Assembly (NCBI RefSeq): GCF_043196875.1
Contig: NZ_JBEBMX010000007.1
Location: 1-64,000, forward strand
Direction: 5' to 3'
Origin: Saccharospirillum sp043196875
Lineage (GTDB): Bacteria > Pseudomonadota > Gammaproteobacteria > Pseudomonadales > Natronospirillaceae
Length of the DNA: 64,000 nt
The notes beneath the pieces were generated by a model that made no database searches, was not told the DNA's origin, and saw nothing but the letters and a program-made list of their open reading frames with translations. The position numbers were made by a program, and so were the translations under genes. Below, piece by piece: positions 16,290 to 25,820 of this stretch; the first letter of the stretch is position 1; each line of letters begins with the position of its first letter.

Positions 16290-17263
16290 CTGTGCTTGGC
16301 TGGGTACTGACTCGGTGAGCAACCGGCCCAGCGCCGGAAAGCTTTACTGAACGCCGAGTCATCGCTGAAACCCAGTTGTTCCGCAATCTCGGCCAGCGAT
16401 TGCTGACCGTTGCTCAGCAGGGTGCGGGCTTCGGCGAACTTCACCTGATCGGACAACAGCTTGAAGGTGGTGCCTTCGTCGGCCAGTTTACGGTTCAGGT
16501 GACGGCCGCTCATCTGCAACTGTTCAGCAATGCGATCCCGTCCCCAGCGCGGCTGGGCGCGTATCCAGTCGCTCACTTCGGCCAACAGCGTGCCCTGAAC
16601 CAACTCCGACAACTGATGATCGGCCAGCACCTTCATGCGTCGGTGCAAGGCAGCATTGCTCTGGTTCAATGGCAATTGCAGCTGAGCCGCGTCGAACTGC
16701 ACTGCATCGGCCACCTGATTGAAGCTCACCTCGGTACCCAGAAACTGCTGATACACCTCGGCCGGTGCCTGCGGGCTGTGGCTAAAGGCGACCCGATCCG
16801 GTTGGAAACGATTACCCGTCATCCAGCGACCCAGATGGACCAGCGTCGCTAACGCCGCTTCCACGCGTTGCGCCCGGGCCGCTTCATAGAGCGGTGCGTA
16901 GAGGAGGGTGGCGCGGCCATCGCCTTGCACGAAGGTAAACTCACCACCTTCGCCGACCAGAGGATAATAGGCGATCAAGGTTTCCAGGGTTTCTTCCAAC
17001 GTCTCGCTGCTGAGCAGTAAAAAGCCCACGATATCGAGATTGCCGGGTAAAAAGTGCTGGCTCAGGCGCAGCCCGATGGCGGCATCACCGCTTTGTTCCA
17101 ACGCCGTCTGCCAGATGCGGTCCTGCAATTCCAACGGCACCCGCGTTGCCTGAGCGTAGCGATCCAGCTCGGCCTGGAGCTCGGCCGGCAGGCTTAGACC
17201 CAGGCTTGGCAGGTTGGCCAAAATGGCCTGGGTAAAGGAGTGCGTCACCGTTTTTTCGTGCAT
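16286..17263 (-). CDS. AraC family transcriptional regulator
   Basis: The regulator (325 residues) has the N-terminal ligand-binding region found in OruR/ArgR-like AraC proteins (LGLSLPAELQAELDRYAQATRVPLELQDRIWQ) and a C-terminal double helix-turn-helix DNA-binding domain. The second helix-turn-helix reads SLAEIAEQLGFSDDSAFSKAFRRWAGCSPSQY, the usual AraC signature. It follows the acyltransferase on the same strand after 33 bases and is convergent with the BASS gene. Its ligand and targets are unknown. Confidence 0.88.
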   Translation of the reverse strand: MHEKTVTHSFTQAILANLPSLGLSLPAELQAELDRYAQATRVPLELQDRIWQTALEQSGDAAIGLRLSQHFLPGNLDIVGFLLLSSETLEETLETLIAYYPLVGEGGEFTFVQGDGRATLLYAPLYEAARAQRVEAALATLVHLGRWMTGNRFQPDRVAFSHSPQAPAEVYQQFLGTEVSFNQVADAVQFDAAQLQLPLNQSNAALHRRMKVLADHQLSELVQGTLLAEVSDWIRAQPRWGRDRIAEQLQMSGRHLNRKLADEGTTFKLLSDQVKFAEARTLLSNGQQSLAEIAEQLGFSDDSAFSKAFRRWAGCSPSQYPAKHS

Positions 17264-17296
17264 GGCGGCTGTTTCCTGGCCCGGTTTGAGGTGCGC

Positions 17297-18067
17297 TCAG
17301 GGCTGTTGTACCGGTTGATGCATGGCTTGTAACCAGGCGGCCTGGGCGGGCAGAGGTTGATCATGAGGTAAATCTTCCGGCTGCACCACCGCGATGATCT
17401 TTAACCGGATGCGCTGGCGTTTGCCCAGCCGATAGGCCCAGACCTGAGCCAAGGCGCGGACGATAGGATGGATGCGGTGCAGCAGTTGGCGGGTTGGTGA
17501 CTGTGCCATCTGTACGTCCACCAGCACGATCGGCTTGCCGCTGGTGTGTGCCAGCCGGACTACACCGGTGCGCCACTTGGGATCTTTGGCCTGTTCCCAG
17601 AAGGGTTGTGCCACGCTGATGCCGCCAGCCGGCGTCATCACCAACCGGCCACCTTCGGCGAGCAAGGCTTCGGCCGCATTTAACGACGCCCGGCCAGTGC
17701 GCGAGCGTCGTTGATTGTCGAGCCGAACCGACAAAAAGACGCGCTGCAAAGGTTCAAACACATTGAGAAAATGCCGTGCGATAACCCGGGTTTTCAAGCC
17801 CGGCCGACTGGCCAGCCAGGCCAGTGCAAGGCCATCGAATAAACCATGAGGATGATTGCCGGCAACGATGCACGAACCCAGCTCATCAATCAGCTCGGCG
17901 TTCTCGACCTCCAACTCAAAGGCATTACGCCGAAACAGCCAGTCGAGCATGCCGTGCAACTGTCCGTTGCCGGCGCGCCAGGCTTGGTTGAGTAGGCGAT
18001 CGGCCCAATCGACGCCGACCAATTTGAACAGGCCCCGTCGCAGCGGGCCTGGCCAGTGTTCCAACAT
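17297..18067 (-). CDS. PlsC-like lysophospholipid acyltransferase family protein
   Basis: The 256-residue product resembles membrane glycerolipid acyltransferases. Motif I is GNHPHGLFDGLAL, where the histidine and aspartate are separated by five residues, the variant found in haemolysin-type acyltransferases (compare NHPTGIADG). A later MTPAGGISVAQPF corresponds to the acceptor-binding block. It lies 80 bases downstream of mshG and 33 upstream of the AraC regulator, all on one strand, so cotranscription is possible. The acyl acceptor is unknown. Confidence 0.75.
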   Translation of the reverse strand: MLEHWPGPLRRGLFKLVGVDWADRLLNQAWRAGNGQLHGMLDWLFRRNAFELEVENAELIDELGSCIVAGNHPHGLFDGLALAWLASRPGLKTRVIARHFLNVFEPLQRVFLSVRLDNQRRSRTGRASLNAAEALLAEGGRLVMTPAGGISVAQPFWEQAKDPKWRTGVVRLAHTSGKPIVLVDVQMAQSPTRQLLHRIHPIVRALAQVWAYRLGKRQRIRLKIIAVVQPEDLPHDQPLPAQAAWLQAMHQPVQQP

Positions 18068-18147
18068 ACCGCTTGTCCTGCTGAACTGTGATTAGCTGTT
18101 ATTGCCACCGTGCGCGTTGGTGGCTTTATCGATCTTATTATGCCGTT

Positions 18148-19404
18148 TCAATGACCGTAGGCCGAGCTCAGATCCCACATCGGCAGGAAGACACCGAGCA
18201 CCAGTATCACCACCATGATGCCCATAAAAGCCAACAGGATGGGTTCAAGCAATTCGGTCATGCGCTTGAGATCATAGTCCACTTCCTGGTCGTAGAAATC
18301 GGCAATGTCGACCAGCAGTTCGGCGACGTTACCGGTTTCTTCACCGACAGCGATCATCTGCAGAATCAGCGGATTGAATAAACCGCTGGCCGAAGCGGTG
18401 GTGAGCAGCGACTCGCCCCGTTCAATGCCGGTCACCATCTGCTCGATGCCGCGGCCAATGTAGCGGTTGCCGACGGTACGGCTGGACACCTGCAGCGCCT
18501 GTAACATGGGCACGCCGGCGTCGAGCATCATGGCGAAGGGGCGCGCAAAGCGGCCCAGGGCGATGCGTTCAAAGAGACGACCCAGCAGCGGCAATTTCAA
18601 CAGGCCATGATCCCAGTGAATGGCGCCTTTGGGGGTGCGTTTCCAGTGCATCAGGCCATAAACCACGGCAATAATCAGCACCAGCAGATAGGGCCAGGCG
18701 TTGAGCAGGAAGTTGGAGGTGCCGATCAACACCCGGGTTGGCCAGGGCAGTTCGGCGCCGAGGCTGGCAAACACGCCGGCAAAGGCAGGAATCACTTTGA
18801 AGGTAACGGTCAGCATCGCCAGGGTGATGGAAACCGACACAAAGAGCGGATAGCGCGTCGCCGCCGACAGCCGTTTGCGGGTGTCTTTCTCCCGTTCCAG
18901 ATGACCGATCAACTGTTGAAAGGCGCTGTCTAGCCGGCCGGTGGTTTCGCCCATATGGATCATCGAAACGAACAGGTCGTTAAAGGCATCCGGATGCGCC
19001 CGCATCGCCATCGACAGGGTATTGCCCTGGGTCAGACTGCGCGCCACCTGGTTCAAAACCTGGCTGAGTCGGGCAGAGGCTGTGGCATCGGCCAGGCCGT
19101 TGATGGCGCGCATCAGCGGAATGCCGGAGCGGGTCAGGGCATGCATCTGGCGGCAGAACATGATCAGCTCGTCCAGCTTGACGCGCCGGCCCAGCAGGCG
19201 TTGCAGCCAGGGGCGGTTGTCGTCCTTGGTGGCAGAACTGGATTGGGTTTTGGCGCGGCCTCTCTTTTTGGCGACTTCGATGCGCGTCGGCGTGATGTCC
19301 TGGCGGCGCAGCAGTTGCACCAGAGCGCTTTGCGAGGCCGCGTCCAGATAACCTTCGACCTGCCGACCGTCGGCGTCGCGACCACGGTAGAAAAAATCAG
19401 TCAT
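18148..19404 (-). CDS. mshG: MSHA biogenesis inner-membrane platform protein MshG
   Basis: MshG (418 residues) is the GspF/PilC-type platform protein on which pilin subunits are assembled at the inner membrane. Two homologous T2SSF domains are seen: the first from about 80 (FCRQMHALTRSGIPLMRAINGLA), the second from about 285 (FARPFAMMLDAGVPMLQALQVSS), each followed by an ExTG-type segment (MGETTGRLDSAF, VGEETGNVAELL). Three membrane segments flank them, the last near the C terminus (ILLAFMGIMVVILVLGVFLP). Its start overlaps mshE by eight bases (ATGACTGA). It is the last msh gene here. Confidence 0.93.
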   Translation of the reverse strand: MTDFFYRGRDADGRQVEGYLDAASQSALVQLLRRQDITPTRIEVAKKRGRAKTQSSSATKDDNRPWLQRLLGRRVKLDELIMFCRQMHALTRSGIPLMRAINGLADATASARLSQVLNQVARSLTQGNTLSMAMRAHPDAFNDLFVSMIHMGETTGRLDSAFQQLIGHLEREKDTRKRLSAATRYPLFVSVSITLAMLTVTFKVIPAFAGVFASLGAELPWPTRVLIGTSNFLLNAWPYLLVLIIAVVYGLMHWKRTPKGAIHWDHGLLKLPLLGRLFERIALGRFARPFAMMLDAGVPMLQALQVSSRTVGNRYIGRGIEQMVTGIERGESLLTTASASGLFNPLILQMIAVGEETGNVAELLVDIADFYDQEVDYDLKRMTELLEPILLAFMGIMVVILVLGVFLPMWDLSSAYGH

Positions 19405-21124
19405 GTTCGGCGTCCAGATCGTTCAGATCGACACTGATCTTGAACACTTCAGCAAGGTCGGTCACGCCATCGCGCGCGTATTCCAGCGCCCATTCACCCA
19501 TGGGTTTAAAATCCGGGTTACGCCGGGCGGCAGCGACAAAGGCGGCATGGCTCTGTTCATTGAGCGCCAGCAGCATATCTTCATCCAGCTCCAGCCACTC
19601 GAATACGCCAACTCGACCGCGATAGCCGGTGTTGTTGCAGTGGTAGCAACCATTGCCCCGATAAAAGGTGGCGTCGGCGAAGCGTCCGCCGGCCAGATGC
19701 TGCAACCAGATGCGTTCGCGTGCCGCTGGCTCATAGGGCTGACGGCACTCCTCGCAGATCTTGCGCATCAGCCGCTGCGCCAGCACACCGCGCAAGGCTG
19801 AAGCCACCAGATAGGATTCAACGCCCATATCGGCCAGGCGCATGGCGCTGGAGATGGCGTCGTTGGTGTGCAGGGTCGACATCACCAAATGACCGGTCAG
19901 CGCAGCGCGGGTGCCGATGGCCACCGTCTCCTGATCGCGCATTTCGCCGACCAGAATGACGTCCGGGTCCTGGCGCAGCGCCGAGCGCAGAATGTTGGCA
20001 AAGTTGAGGTCGATCTTGGCATTGACCTGAACCTGATTCACCCGTGACATGCGGTATTCGATCGGGTCTTCAGCGGTGATGATCTTGCGCTGCGCCTGAT
20101 TCAGCCGGCTCAGCGCCGAATAGAGGGTCGTGGTTTTACCGCTACCGGTCGGGCCGGTGACCAGAATCAGACCGTAGGGCCGTTCGATCATCAACTCGAA
20201 GCGGTGGCGAATACGCTCGGGCATGCCCAGGTCGGCCAGCGGTTGGATACCGGCGCTTTGATCGAGCAAACGCATCACCACCGATTCGCCATATTGCACC
20301 GGCAAGGTGGATAAACGCACATCGATGGAGCGGTTGCTGACGCGAATGTTGAAGCGTCCATCCTGGGGCAGGCGACGCTCGGAAATATCCAGGTTGGACA
20401 TGATCTTCAGGCGCATCACCAGTGCCGAGGCGACGCGTTTTTCCTTGATCACCTGTTCCTGCAAAGCGCCGTCAACGCGCAGCCGGATGCGGAACACGCT
20501 TTCGTCCGGCTCGATGTGCACGTCCGAGGCGTTGATGGCGACGGCGTCTTCCAGCACGCTTTGCAGCAGGCGGACCACGGGGGCGTCCTGCAGATCGGAG
20601 TCGTCAGCCAGGTTGCTCAGATCGAAATCGCTGCTGCGCAGCGAGCCTTCGAGCTCTACGGCGATGGATTCAATCTGGCCGGTGCGGCGATAAACCGAAT
20701 CGAGCGTTGCCAGCAGTTCCGATTCGCGCACGATGGCCGGTTTGACGGGTTTTTTAAGGCGCTTTTCGACTTCGTCGATGGCCATCAGATCCAGCGGATC
20801 GGCCATTGCCAACAGCAGGCCATCGGCGTTATCGGCCAGCAGCAGGCAGCGATAGCGCCGCGCCACGGTTTCATCCAGACGCTTGAGTGTTTCGCCATCC
20901 AGATGGAACTGGCGCAGTTCGATAAAAGGAATTTTCAGGTGATCGGACAGGGTGCCCAGCAGTTTGTTTTCCGCCACCAACCCCATATCGACCAGTACCC
21001 GGCCGATTTTTTTGCCGGTCAGTTGCTGTTCTTTCAGTGCCAGACCCAACTGGCCGTCAGTAATTAACCCGGCCTCGACCAGTAAATCCCCGAGGCGGAC
21101 TTTTTTGCGTTCCTGGGCGGTCAT
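19397..21124 (-). CDS. mshE: MSHA pilus assembly ATPase MshE
   Basis: MshE (575 residues) is the GspE/PilB-type hexameric ATPase that powers pilus extension. The N-terminal MshEN domain (RLGDLLVEAGLITDGQLGLAL), known in Vibrio to bind cyclic di-GMP, occupies about the first 150 residues. Walker A GPTGSGKT is near 325, then the Asp box and Walker B (DPDVILVGEMRD). The zinc-binding four-cysteine motif is CEEC followed by CYHC. Cyclic di-GMP control is inferred from the family. It sits between the TPR gene and mshG. Confidence 0.95.
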   Translation of the reverse strand: MTAQERKKVRLGDLLVEAGLITDGQLGLALKEQQLTGKKIGRVLVDMGLVAENKLLGTLSDHLKIPFIELRQFHLDGETLKRLDETVARRYRCLLLADNADGLLLAMADPLDLMAIDEVEKRLKKPVKPAIVRESELLATLDSVYRRTGQIESIAVELEGSLRSSDFDLSNLADDSDLQDAPVVRLLQSVLEDAVAINASDVHIEPDESVFRIRLRVDGALQEQVIKEKRVASALVMRLKIMSNLDISERRLPQDGRFNIRVSNRSIDVRLSTLPVQYGESVVMRLLDQSAGIQPLADLGMPERIRHRFELMIERPYGLILVTGPTGSGKTTTLYSALSRLNQAQRKIITAEDPIEYRMSRVNQVQVNAKIDLNFANILRSALRQDPDVILVGEMRDQETVAIGTRAALTGHLVMSTLHTNDAISSAMRLADMGVESYLVASALRGVLAQRLMRKICEECRQPYEPAARERIWLQHLAGGRFADATFYRGNGCYHCNNTGYRGRVGVFEWLELDEDMLLALNEQSHAAFVAAARRNPDFKPMGEWALEYARDGVTDLAEVFKISVDLNDLDAEHD

Positions 21125-21967
21125 TTAACTGTCCAAATAATTCAGGCGTTGCTTGGCGAAGCTGAGCAGCTTGGCATTTTTTCCGTCTTTCAGATAGCGC
21201 CGGTAGTGACTGCCCGCCTCATCCGGCAGGCGGGCTTTTTCCAACGACCTGCCCAGAAACAAATGCCAGCTGGCTTTGATTTTCGGTTGCTGCAGCAGTT
21301 TCTGGAAGAAATGAATCGCCAGCAGATGCTTGTTGCGTGCCTGCTCGGTCAAGCCAGCGTATTCCAGCAGTATCGGATCCTGGGGCGCCAGGTCCAGACC
21401 TTGTTGGTAGGGGATGACGGCTTCGTCGTAGAACTTGCACAGCAGATACAACCAGATCAGCAGCACCTTGATGCGCAGCGACTGGGCGAACTCATCCTGA
21501 GCGTCGATGAGAAACATTTCCGCTTCCGGATACTGGCCCAGACGAATCAGCTCGACCGCCATTTCCACCACCTGGCGTTCATCGCTGCCACTGTCGGGGT
21601 AGCGCGCCAGGTTCGGCTTGGGAATGGGAATATTCAGGTCAGGGCTGGTCAATATCAGTACTTCTGAAGGCAGGATCGTTGCATTACCCAGTTTGTAGCG
21701 GGTGGTGTGTTTCTGAGGCTCGATGACCTGATATTTCTCGTGCGCCTGCGCCAGTCGTTTGAGCAGGCTTTGGGTGCGGGGAAACAGATCGTAGTTAAGC
21801 GTCAGGTTCATCAGCTCGTAAAAACCGATCAGATGGTCACGCAGCACCAGCCGGCCCAGAGCGCGGGCGTCACTTTTGTATTCCAGCTCTTCCAGCAGGC
21901 GATCCAGCGCTTGCGGATCGATGCTGCTGTGTTCGAGCAGGATGCTGTGTAGGGGATTGGTCGCCAT
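21125..21967 (-). CDS. TPR-like protein inserted between mshN and mshE
   Basis: I do not recognise a named gene. The 280-residue product has no signal peptide or membrane segment, so it is probably cytoplasmic. Its C-terminal half has helix pairs resembling tetratricopeptide repeats (LIRLGQYPEAEMFLIDAQ, YLLCKFYDEAVIPYQQGLDLAPQDPILLEYAGL, FLGRSLEKARLPDEAGSHYRRYL). The N-terminal half is charged and helical with an unusual hydrophobic stretch at ATILPSEVLILTSPDLNIP. ATG at 21967 overlaps the mshN stop (TGATG) and has GGAG eight bases upstream. Tight coupling to msh genes points to a role in the pilus machine. Confidence 0.75.
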   Translation of the reverse strand: MATNPLHSILLEHSSIDPQALDRLLEELEYKSDARALGRLVLRDHLIGFYELMNLTLNYDLFPRTQSLLKRLAQAHEKYQVIEPQKHTTRYKLGNATILPSEVLILTSPDLNIPIPKPNLARYPDSGSDERQVVEMAVELIRLGQYPEAEMFLIDAQDEFAQSLRIKVLLIWLYLLCKFYDEAVIPYQQGLDLAPQDPILLEYAGLTEQARNKHLLAIHFFQKLLQQPKIKASWHLFLGRSLEKARLPDEAGSHYRRYLKDGKNAKLLSFAKQRLNYLDS

Positions 21968-22980
21968 CACGGTCTCTCCAGTGACCGAATTCGTTGGTCG
22001 GCAAACGCCGTCAGACTAGGGTTATCGGCCGCAAACTTGTGCAGATAAGTTTGGTACAGAAGGCGCGCCTGCGCTAATTGGCCACTGTTCTCGGCATTGA
22101 TGGCCCAGTGTAACTGCCAGGCACCGTGACGCGGTTGTTCGCGCGCCAATTGTTCGAACAATACCACCGCCCGGTCGGGGCGGCCGGCTTTTTCATGCCA
22201 GACGGCCAATAGCCCTCGCGCTTCGATGCCCGTCTGCCCTTCAAGCAGCGCGCCGATGGCGTCGAGCCGATCCTCGGCGAGCAGCAGTTTGGCCAGCCAC
22301 AGGCGCGGCTGAGCGGCGCCAGGCTGCTCACTGATCCAGCGCCGCAACGCCATTTCAGCGCCCGCCAGGTCGTCGTTCGACAGGGCTTGCTGCACCTCGT
22401 CCTGGTGGTCGGTGTCGAGCCGGATGCGAGTATCGGTAGCCGCGTCGGGTTGTGGTTCCGCCGGTGCTGGCGCTGGTTGTGTGGCTGCTGTGCTGGGCGC
22501 AGTTGCCACAACCGGCACCGGTGTTGGTTCGCCAGTCGCCGTCGTTACCGGCGTTTTGGCGGCTGCGACTGGGCTCGGCTGCTCAGATTTGCGTCTGGGT
22601 GAGTCAGCTTCGCGACTGGCTGATGGCTCCGCTGTTTTGGCGGGCGTTGCCACTACAGCCGTCGCTGTTGCCGGTGGTTGGGGCGCCGGTTCTGGTGCTG
22701 GTTCCGGTATCTGGGGTCTTGGTTGTGCATCGCGGCTGGACTGCGGCGCCGACTGGACCATCGATGTGGCCGGTTCGGTGGCCGTGGCCGCTTTGCTGCT
22801 GTGCCAGGGCGCCCAAATCACCAGCGCGGTCAGTACCAGCGCCAGGGCGGCGATCAGCCACCAGAGTCGGTTGGTATTGGCGGGGTTCGAACGGCGTAAG
22901 GGGTTAAACCGGCTGGCGTTGTTGGGGGTCGGCAAGGTTCGGGTCAGAGCCTGATGAATCCGGCTCACATCAGCCTCCAC
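21967..22980 (-). CDS. mshN: MSHA biogenesis protein MshN
   Basis: MshN (337 residues) is a bitopic inner-membrane protein of the MSHA system. It starts with a short cytoplasmic part (MEADVSRIHQALTR), has one membrane segment near 40-55 (WWLIAALALVLTALVIWAPW), a long Pro/Ala/Thr-rich linker, and C-terminal tetratricopeptide-like repeats (DDLAGAEMALRRWISEQPG, LLYQTYLHKFAADNPSLTAFADQRI). Start overlaps mshM by 16 bases. Assignment rests on position between mshM and mshE as well as architecture, since the linker is low complexity. Confidence 0.82.
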   Translation of the reverse strand: MEADVSRIHQALTRTLPTPNNASRFNPLRRSNPANTNRLWWLIAALALVLTALVIWAPWHSSKAATATEPATSMVQSAPQSSRDAQPRPQIPEPAPEPAPQPPATATAVVATPAKTAEPSASREADSPRRKSEQPSPVAAAKTPVTTATGEPTPVPVVATAPSTAATQPAPAPAEPQPDAATDTRIRLDTDHQDEVQQALSNDDLAGAEMALRRWISEQPGAAQPRLWLAKLLLAEDRLDAIGALLEGQTGIEARGLLAVWHEKAGRPDRAVVLFEQLAREQPRHGAWQLHWAINAENSGQLAQARLLYQTYLHKFAADNPSLTAFADQRIRSLERP

Positions 22981-23876
22981 AGCGTGACAGCGAGCAGAAT
23001 GCTGACCGCGCCGAGCGCAAACCAGAGACCACGACCCGGCCTGCTGCCACGGCGTGGTTGGCTGTCGAGCCAGGCGTGCTGTACATCGCGTGGTTCAATC
23101 CACTGGCGTTGGGCGGCATAGGCCGACAACAGCGACTTGTGCGCCAGCACATTGATCATGCGCGGTACGCCGCGGGCGCGTCGGTGCAACAACCTGATGC
23201 TGTGTCGGTTGAACAGCGGCGGGCCGTTATAGCCGCTGTGCGTCAGGCGGTAGTCGATGTATTGGCGGGTTGCCTGACGATCCAGGGTTTTCAGGTAGTG
23301 CGCAAAGGTGATGCGCTGGCGCAATTGGCGAAAGCGGTCTTGGTCGAGCAGTTCATCCAGTTCCGGCTGGCCAAACAAGATCACCTGCACCAGTTTTTGC
23401 TGTTCGGTTTCCAGGTTGGTGATCAGCCGCAGAGCTTCCAGCGTTTCGGCTGGCAGCGACTGGGCTTCATCGACCACAATCACCACACCATGAGCCTGTT
23501 CGGCCAAGGCCAGAATGCGCTGGGTGATGTGATCGAGCAGGGCGTTATTATCGCTTTGCTGATCCAGTTCCAACCCCAGTTCCTGACCGACGGCGCGGTA
23601 GAGGCCGACCGGCGACAGCATTGGATTGGGAATATAGACCGAGTGGAAGCGCTCCCGGGCCTGGTTGTTTTCATCCAGATAACGCAACAGGCGGCGGCAC
23701 AGAATGGTCTTGCCGGTACCGACATCACCGATCACCTTGAGAAAACCTTCGCCGGTATCGAGCACGTGGGTAAGCAGTAGAAAACAGCTTTCATGATCCG
23801 CCAGTCGCACGAACAACTGAGTGTCCGGCGACAGACTGAACGGCATTTGATGCAAACCAAAGTGAGCTTGGTACAT
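22965..23876 (-). CDS. mshM: MSHA biogenesis AAA ATPase MshM
   Basis: MshM (303 residues) is an ExeA/GspA-like ATPase of the AAA superfamily. The opening MYQAHFGLHQMPFSLSPD is typical of the family. Walker A GDVGTGKT is at 50-57, Walker B VVIVVDEAQ is near 135, and the arginine-finger region follows. A single membrane segment is at the C terminus (GLWFALGAVSILLAVTLWRL). ExeA-type proteins help place secretins through peptidoglycan, which fits its position next to the secretin gene mshL. Confidence 0.92.
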   Translation of the reverse strand: MYQAHFGLHQMPFSLSPDTQLFVRLADHESCFLLLTHVLDTGEGFLKVIGDVGTGKTILCRRLLRYLDENNQARERFHSVYIPNPMLSPVGLYRAVGQELGLELDQQSDNNALLDHITQRILALAEQAHGVVIVVDEAQSLPAETLEALRLITNLETEQQKLVQVILFGQPELDELLDQDRFRQLRQRITFAHYLKTLDRQATRQYIDYRLTHSGYNGPPLFNRHSIRLLHRRARGVPRMINVLAHKSLLSAYAAQRQWIEPRDVQHAWLDSQPRRGSRPGRGLWFALGAVSILLAVTLWRLM

Positions 23877-23884
23877 AGGGTGTC

Positions 23885-25489
23885 CTAGGGCAGCCGACGC
23901 AATACTTCATCCAGGTTGTCGACCGTAGTCTGACTGCCATAGACGATGGGCTTGAGCAGGATGACCAACTCACTTTTTTCCTGGCTTTCGCGCTGCTGGC
24001 CAAACAACCAGAGGCGGGCGAGGCCCGGTATGCCGGTACTGGAGTTTTGCTGCTGCTGCGACAGCAGACCACCGATAACCACGATCTGACCGCTGCTGGC
24101 GCGAATCACCGAGTCGGTTTCCCGCACGCTGGAAAACGCCAATGGCAGGTTGTAAGTCGAACCGCCGACATTAATCACCTTGGTGCGTTCGACCACCTCA
24201 GTCACCGACGGCCGCACATGCAGGATGACATTGTCGTCGGCGCTGATCTGCGGCGTGACGTCCAGTGCGATGCCGGAGAAAAACGGCGACAGTGTGAATT
24301 CTGGGTTCGATTCAGTAATGCCATCGCCATCGGAGTCGCCGTTACTGGAGCTCACTTCGGTGACAAAGAACTCATCGGTGCCGACCTTGATCACCGCTTT
24401 CTGGTTATTAACGGTGGATACGCGCGGGCTCGACAGCACCTGCACATTGCCCTGATTGGACAATAACTGCAGCACGGCGCCGAAGTCGTTGCTGCCGACA
24501 CCCACTGAGAAAACACCACCGATGCCGGTGGCGCCCTGCAATTCGTTACCGCCCAGACCCAGGCCGCTGACGATATTGGAGGCGCTCAGGTCATCGGCGA
24601 AGGCGCTCCAATTGATGCCTGAACGATGTTCGTTGCTGAGGGTGACCTCTATGACTTTGGCTTCAATCACCACCTGTTTTTGCAGGCTGAGTTCGGCGTC
24701 GGACAGAAAGCCGGCGACGATTTCGTGTTCACGCGGCGTGGCTCGAACCACCAGCAGGCCGGTCTGGGGATTGACCACCACCTGGCGACCTTCTTCGGAG
24801 TTGAGCAAACCCAGGATGGTGGTTTCCATGCCGTTCCAAAAGTTGGCACTGTATTGAGTGGCGACACTGCTCGCCTGGCTGCTACCACCGCCTTCCTGAT
24901 CGGTGATCTGGCCACTGGAAACAGAAGTGTCGGAACGGCCCGAGCGGTCGATGTTCAGATAATTCAGTTGGTAAATACGCGTCTGAATCTGGTTGGGCAG
25001 GACGCGATAACCGTAGTCGGTACGTTGATAGTCATAACCGTAGAGATCGCGAATGGCGGCCATCACCTGATCAATTGTGACCGAACGCATATTAAGGCTG
25101 ACGCTCCCGGTAATGCTTGGGTCAGTCAGAATGTTGATGCCTTCGGTACGGCCCAGGTCAGCAAAAAAACGTTGCAAGGGTACGTTGGTGGCCTGCACAT
25201 CAAAACGATGTTGGGTTGTCGCTGGCGCACTGAAATCAAGCAATTGGGCGTTCAGCTCTGAGGGAGTTTCGACTCGGGGCCGATCCGACTCAGTGCTGCC
25301 GGCATCAGCGGCGGCATCGCGTTCGCGTTGCAGGGTGTCGCGCACACTCAACTGCTGGGGCTGAGACGCCGGTTCCGGGGGCTGAGTGTTGCTTGGATTG
25401 GCGGCGCAGCCGACCACCATCAAGGCGACCAGAAATAAACCGAGGCGCTTTTTCACAGGGCTATAGGCTGCAAAGAACAGTGGCAGCAA
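23885..25489 (-). CDS. mshL: MSHA outer-membrane secretin MshL
   Basis: MshL (534 residues) is the GspD/PilQ-type secretin that forms the outer-membrane exit pore. A lipoprotein signal ends at a VVGC lipobox, followed by a short linker and an N-terminal STN/secretin-N region (VPLQRFFADLGRTEGINILTDPSI). The C-terminal secretin domain includes VQVLSSPRVSTVNNQKAVIKVG and VIRASSGQIVVIGGLLS. The listed start is TTG at 25489, with GAGG nine bases before; a GTG at 25456 gives a more typical short signal (MKKRLGLFLVALMVVGC) but has no ribosome site. Confidence 0.93.
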   Translation of the reverse strand: MLPLFFAAYSPVKKRLGLFLVALMVVGCAANPSNTQPPEPASQPQQLSVRDTLQRERDAAADAGSTESDRPRVETPSELNAQLLDFSAPATTQHRFDVQATNVPLQRFFADLGRTEGINILTDPSITGSVSLNMRSVTIDQVMAAIRDLYGYDYQRTDYGYRVLPNQIQTRIYQLNYLNIDRSGRSDTSVSSGQITDQEGGGSSQASSVATQYSANFWNGMETTILGLLNSEEGRQVVVNPQTGLLVVRATPREHEIVAGFLSDAELSLQKQVVIEAKVIEVTLSNEHRSGINWSAFADDLSASNIVSGLGLGGNELQGATGIGGVFSVGVGSNDFGAVLQLLSNQGNVQVLSSPRVSTVNNQKAVIKVGTDEFFVTEVSSSNGDSDGDGITESNPEFTLSPFFSGIALDVTPQISADDNVILHVRPSVTEVVERTKVINVGGSTYNLPLAFSSVRETDSVIRASSGQIVVIGGLLSQQQQNSSTGIPGLARLWLFGQQRESQEKSELVILLKPIVYGSQTTVDNLDEVLRRLP

Positions 25490-25493
25490 AACG

Positions 25494-25820
25494 TCAGTCC
25501 TCGTCAGACATGGATATGTGCAGTGATCCAGATGATTGGGCAGGGGTCAGAATACGCTGACCACCGGCGCCCTGGATCACTACCTGATCGGCGTCAATGC
25601 TGACGACCCGCAGGTTGCCGAGCCGCTCATCGACGCTCAACCATTGACCATTGATGACGGCGTAGGCTCGCTGGTCCAGGATATAGATGCTCTCCAGGCT
25701 CAGCGTGGCCTGATTGACGCTCTGGGTAGAGGCGGTAGATCGGGGCGGGTCGGGTCGCATGGGGTCGGCGAGGGCACAACTGAGCGTCGCATACAGCGCG
25801 ACGCAGATTATTCTAAACAT
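25494..25820 (-). CDS. mshK: MSHA biogenesis protein MshK
   Basis: MshK (108 residues) is a small periplasmic protein with a signal peptide (MFRIICVALYATLSCALA, cleavage before DPMRPD). The body is predicted beta-rich and resembles PilP/GspC-type HR domains (SLESIYILDQRAYAVINGQWLSVDERLG). It probably bridges the inner-membrane MshIJ complex and the secretin MshL. The gene overlaps mshJ by eight bases and ends four bases before mshL. Confidence 0.82.
   Translation of the reverse strand: MFRIICVALYATLSCALADPMRPDPPRSTASTQSVNQATLSLESIYILDQRAYAVINGQWLSVDERLGNLRVVSIDADQVVIQGAGGQRILTPAQSSGSLHISMSDED

Noticed and set aside
22412..22954. Plus-strand Gly/Ala/Val-rich frame opposite mshN
   Set aside because: It is the complement of the Pro/Ala/Thr linker of MshN; repetitive composition explains the open frame.
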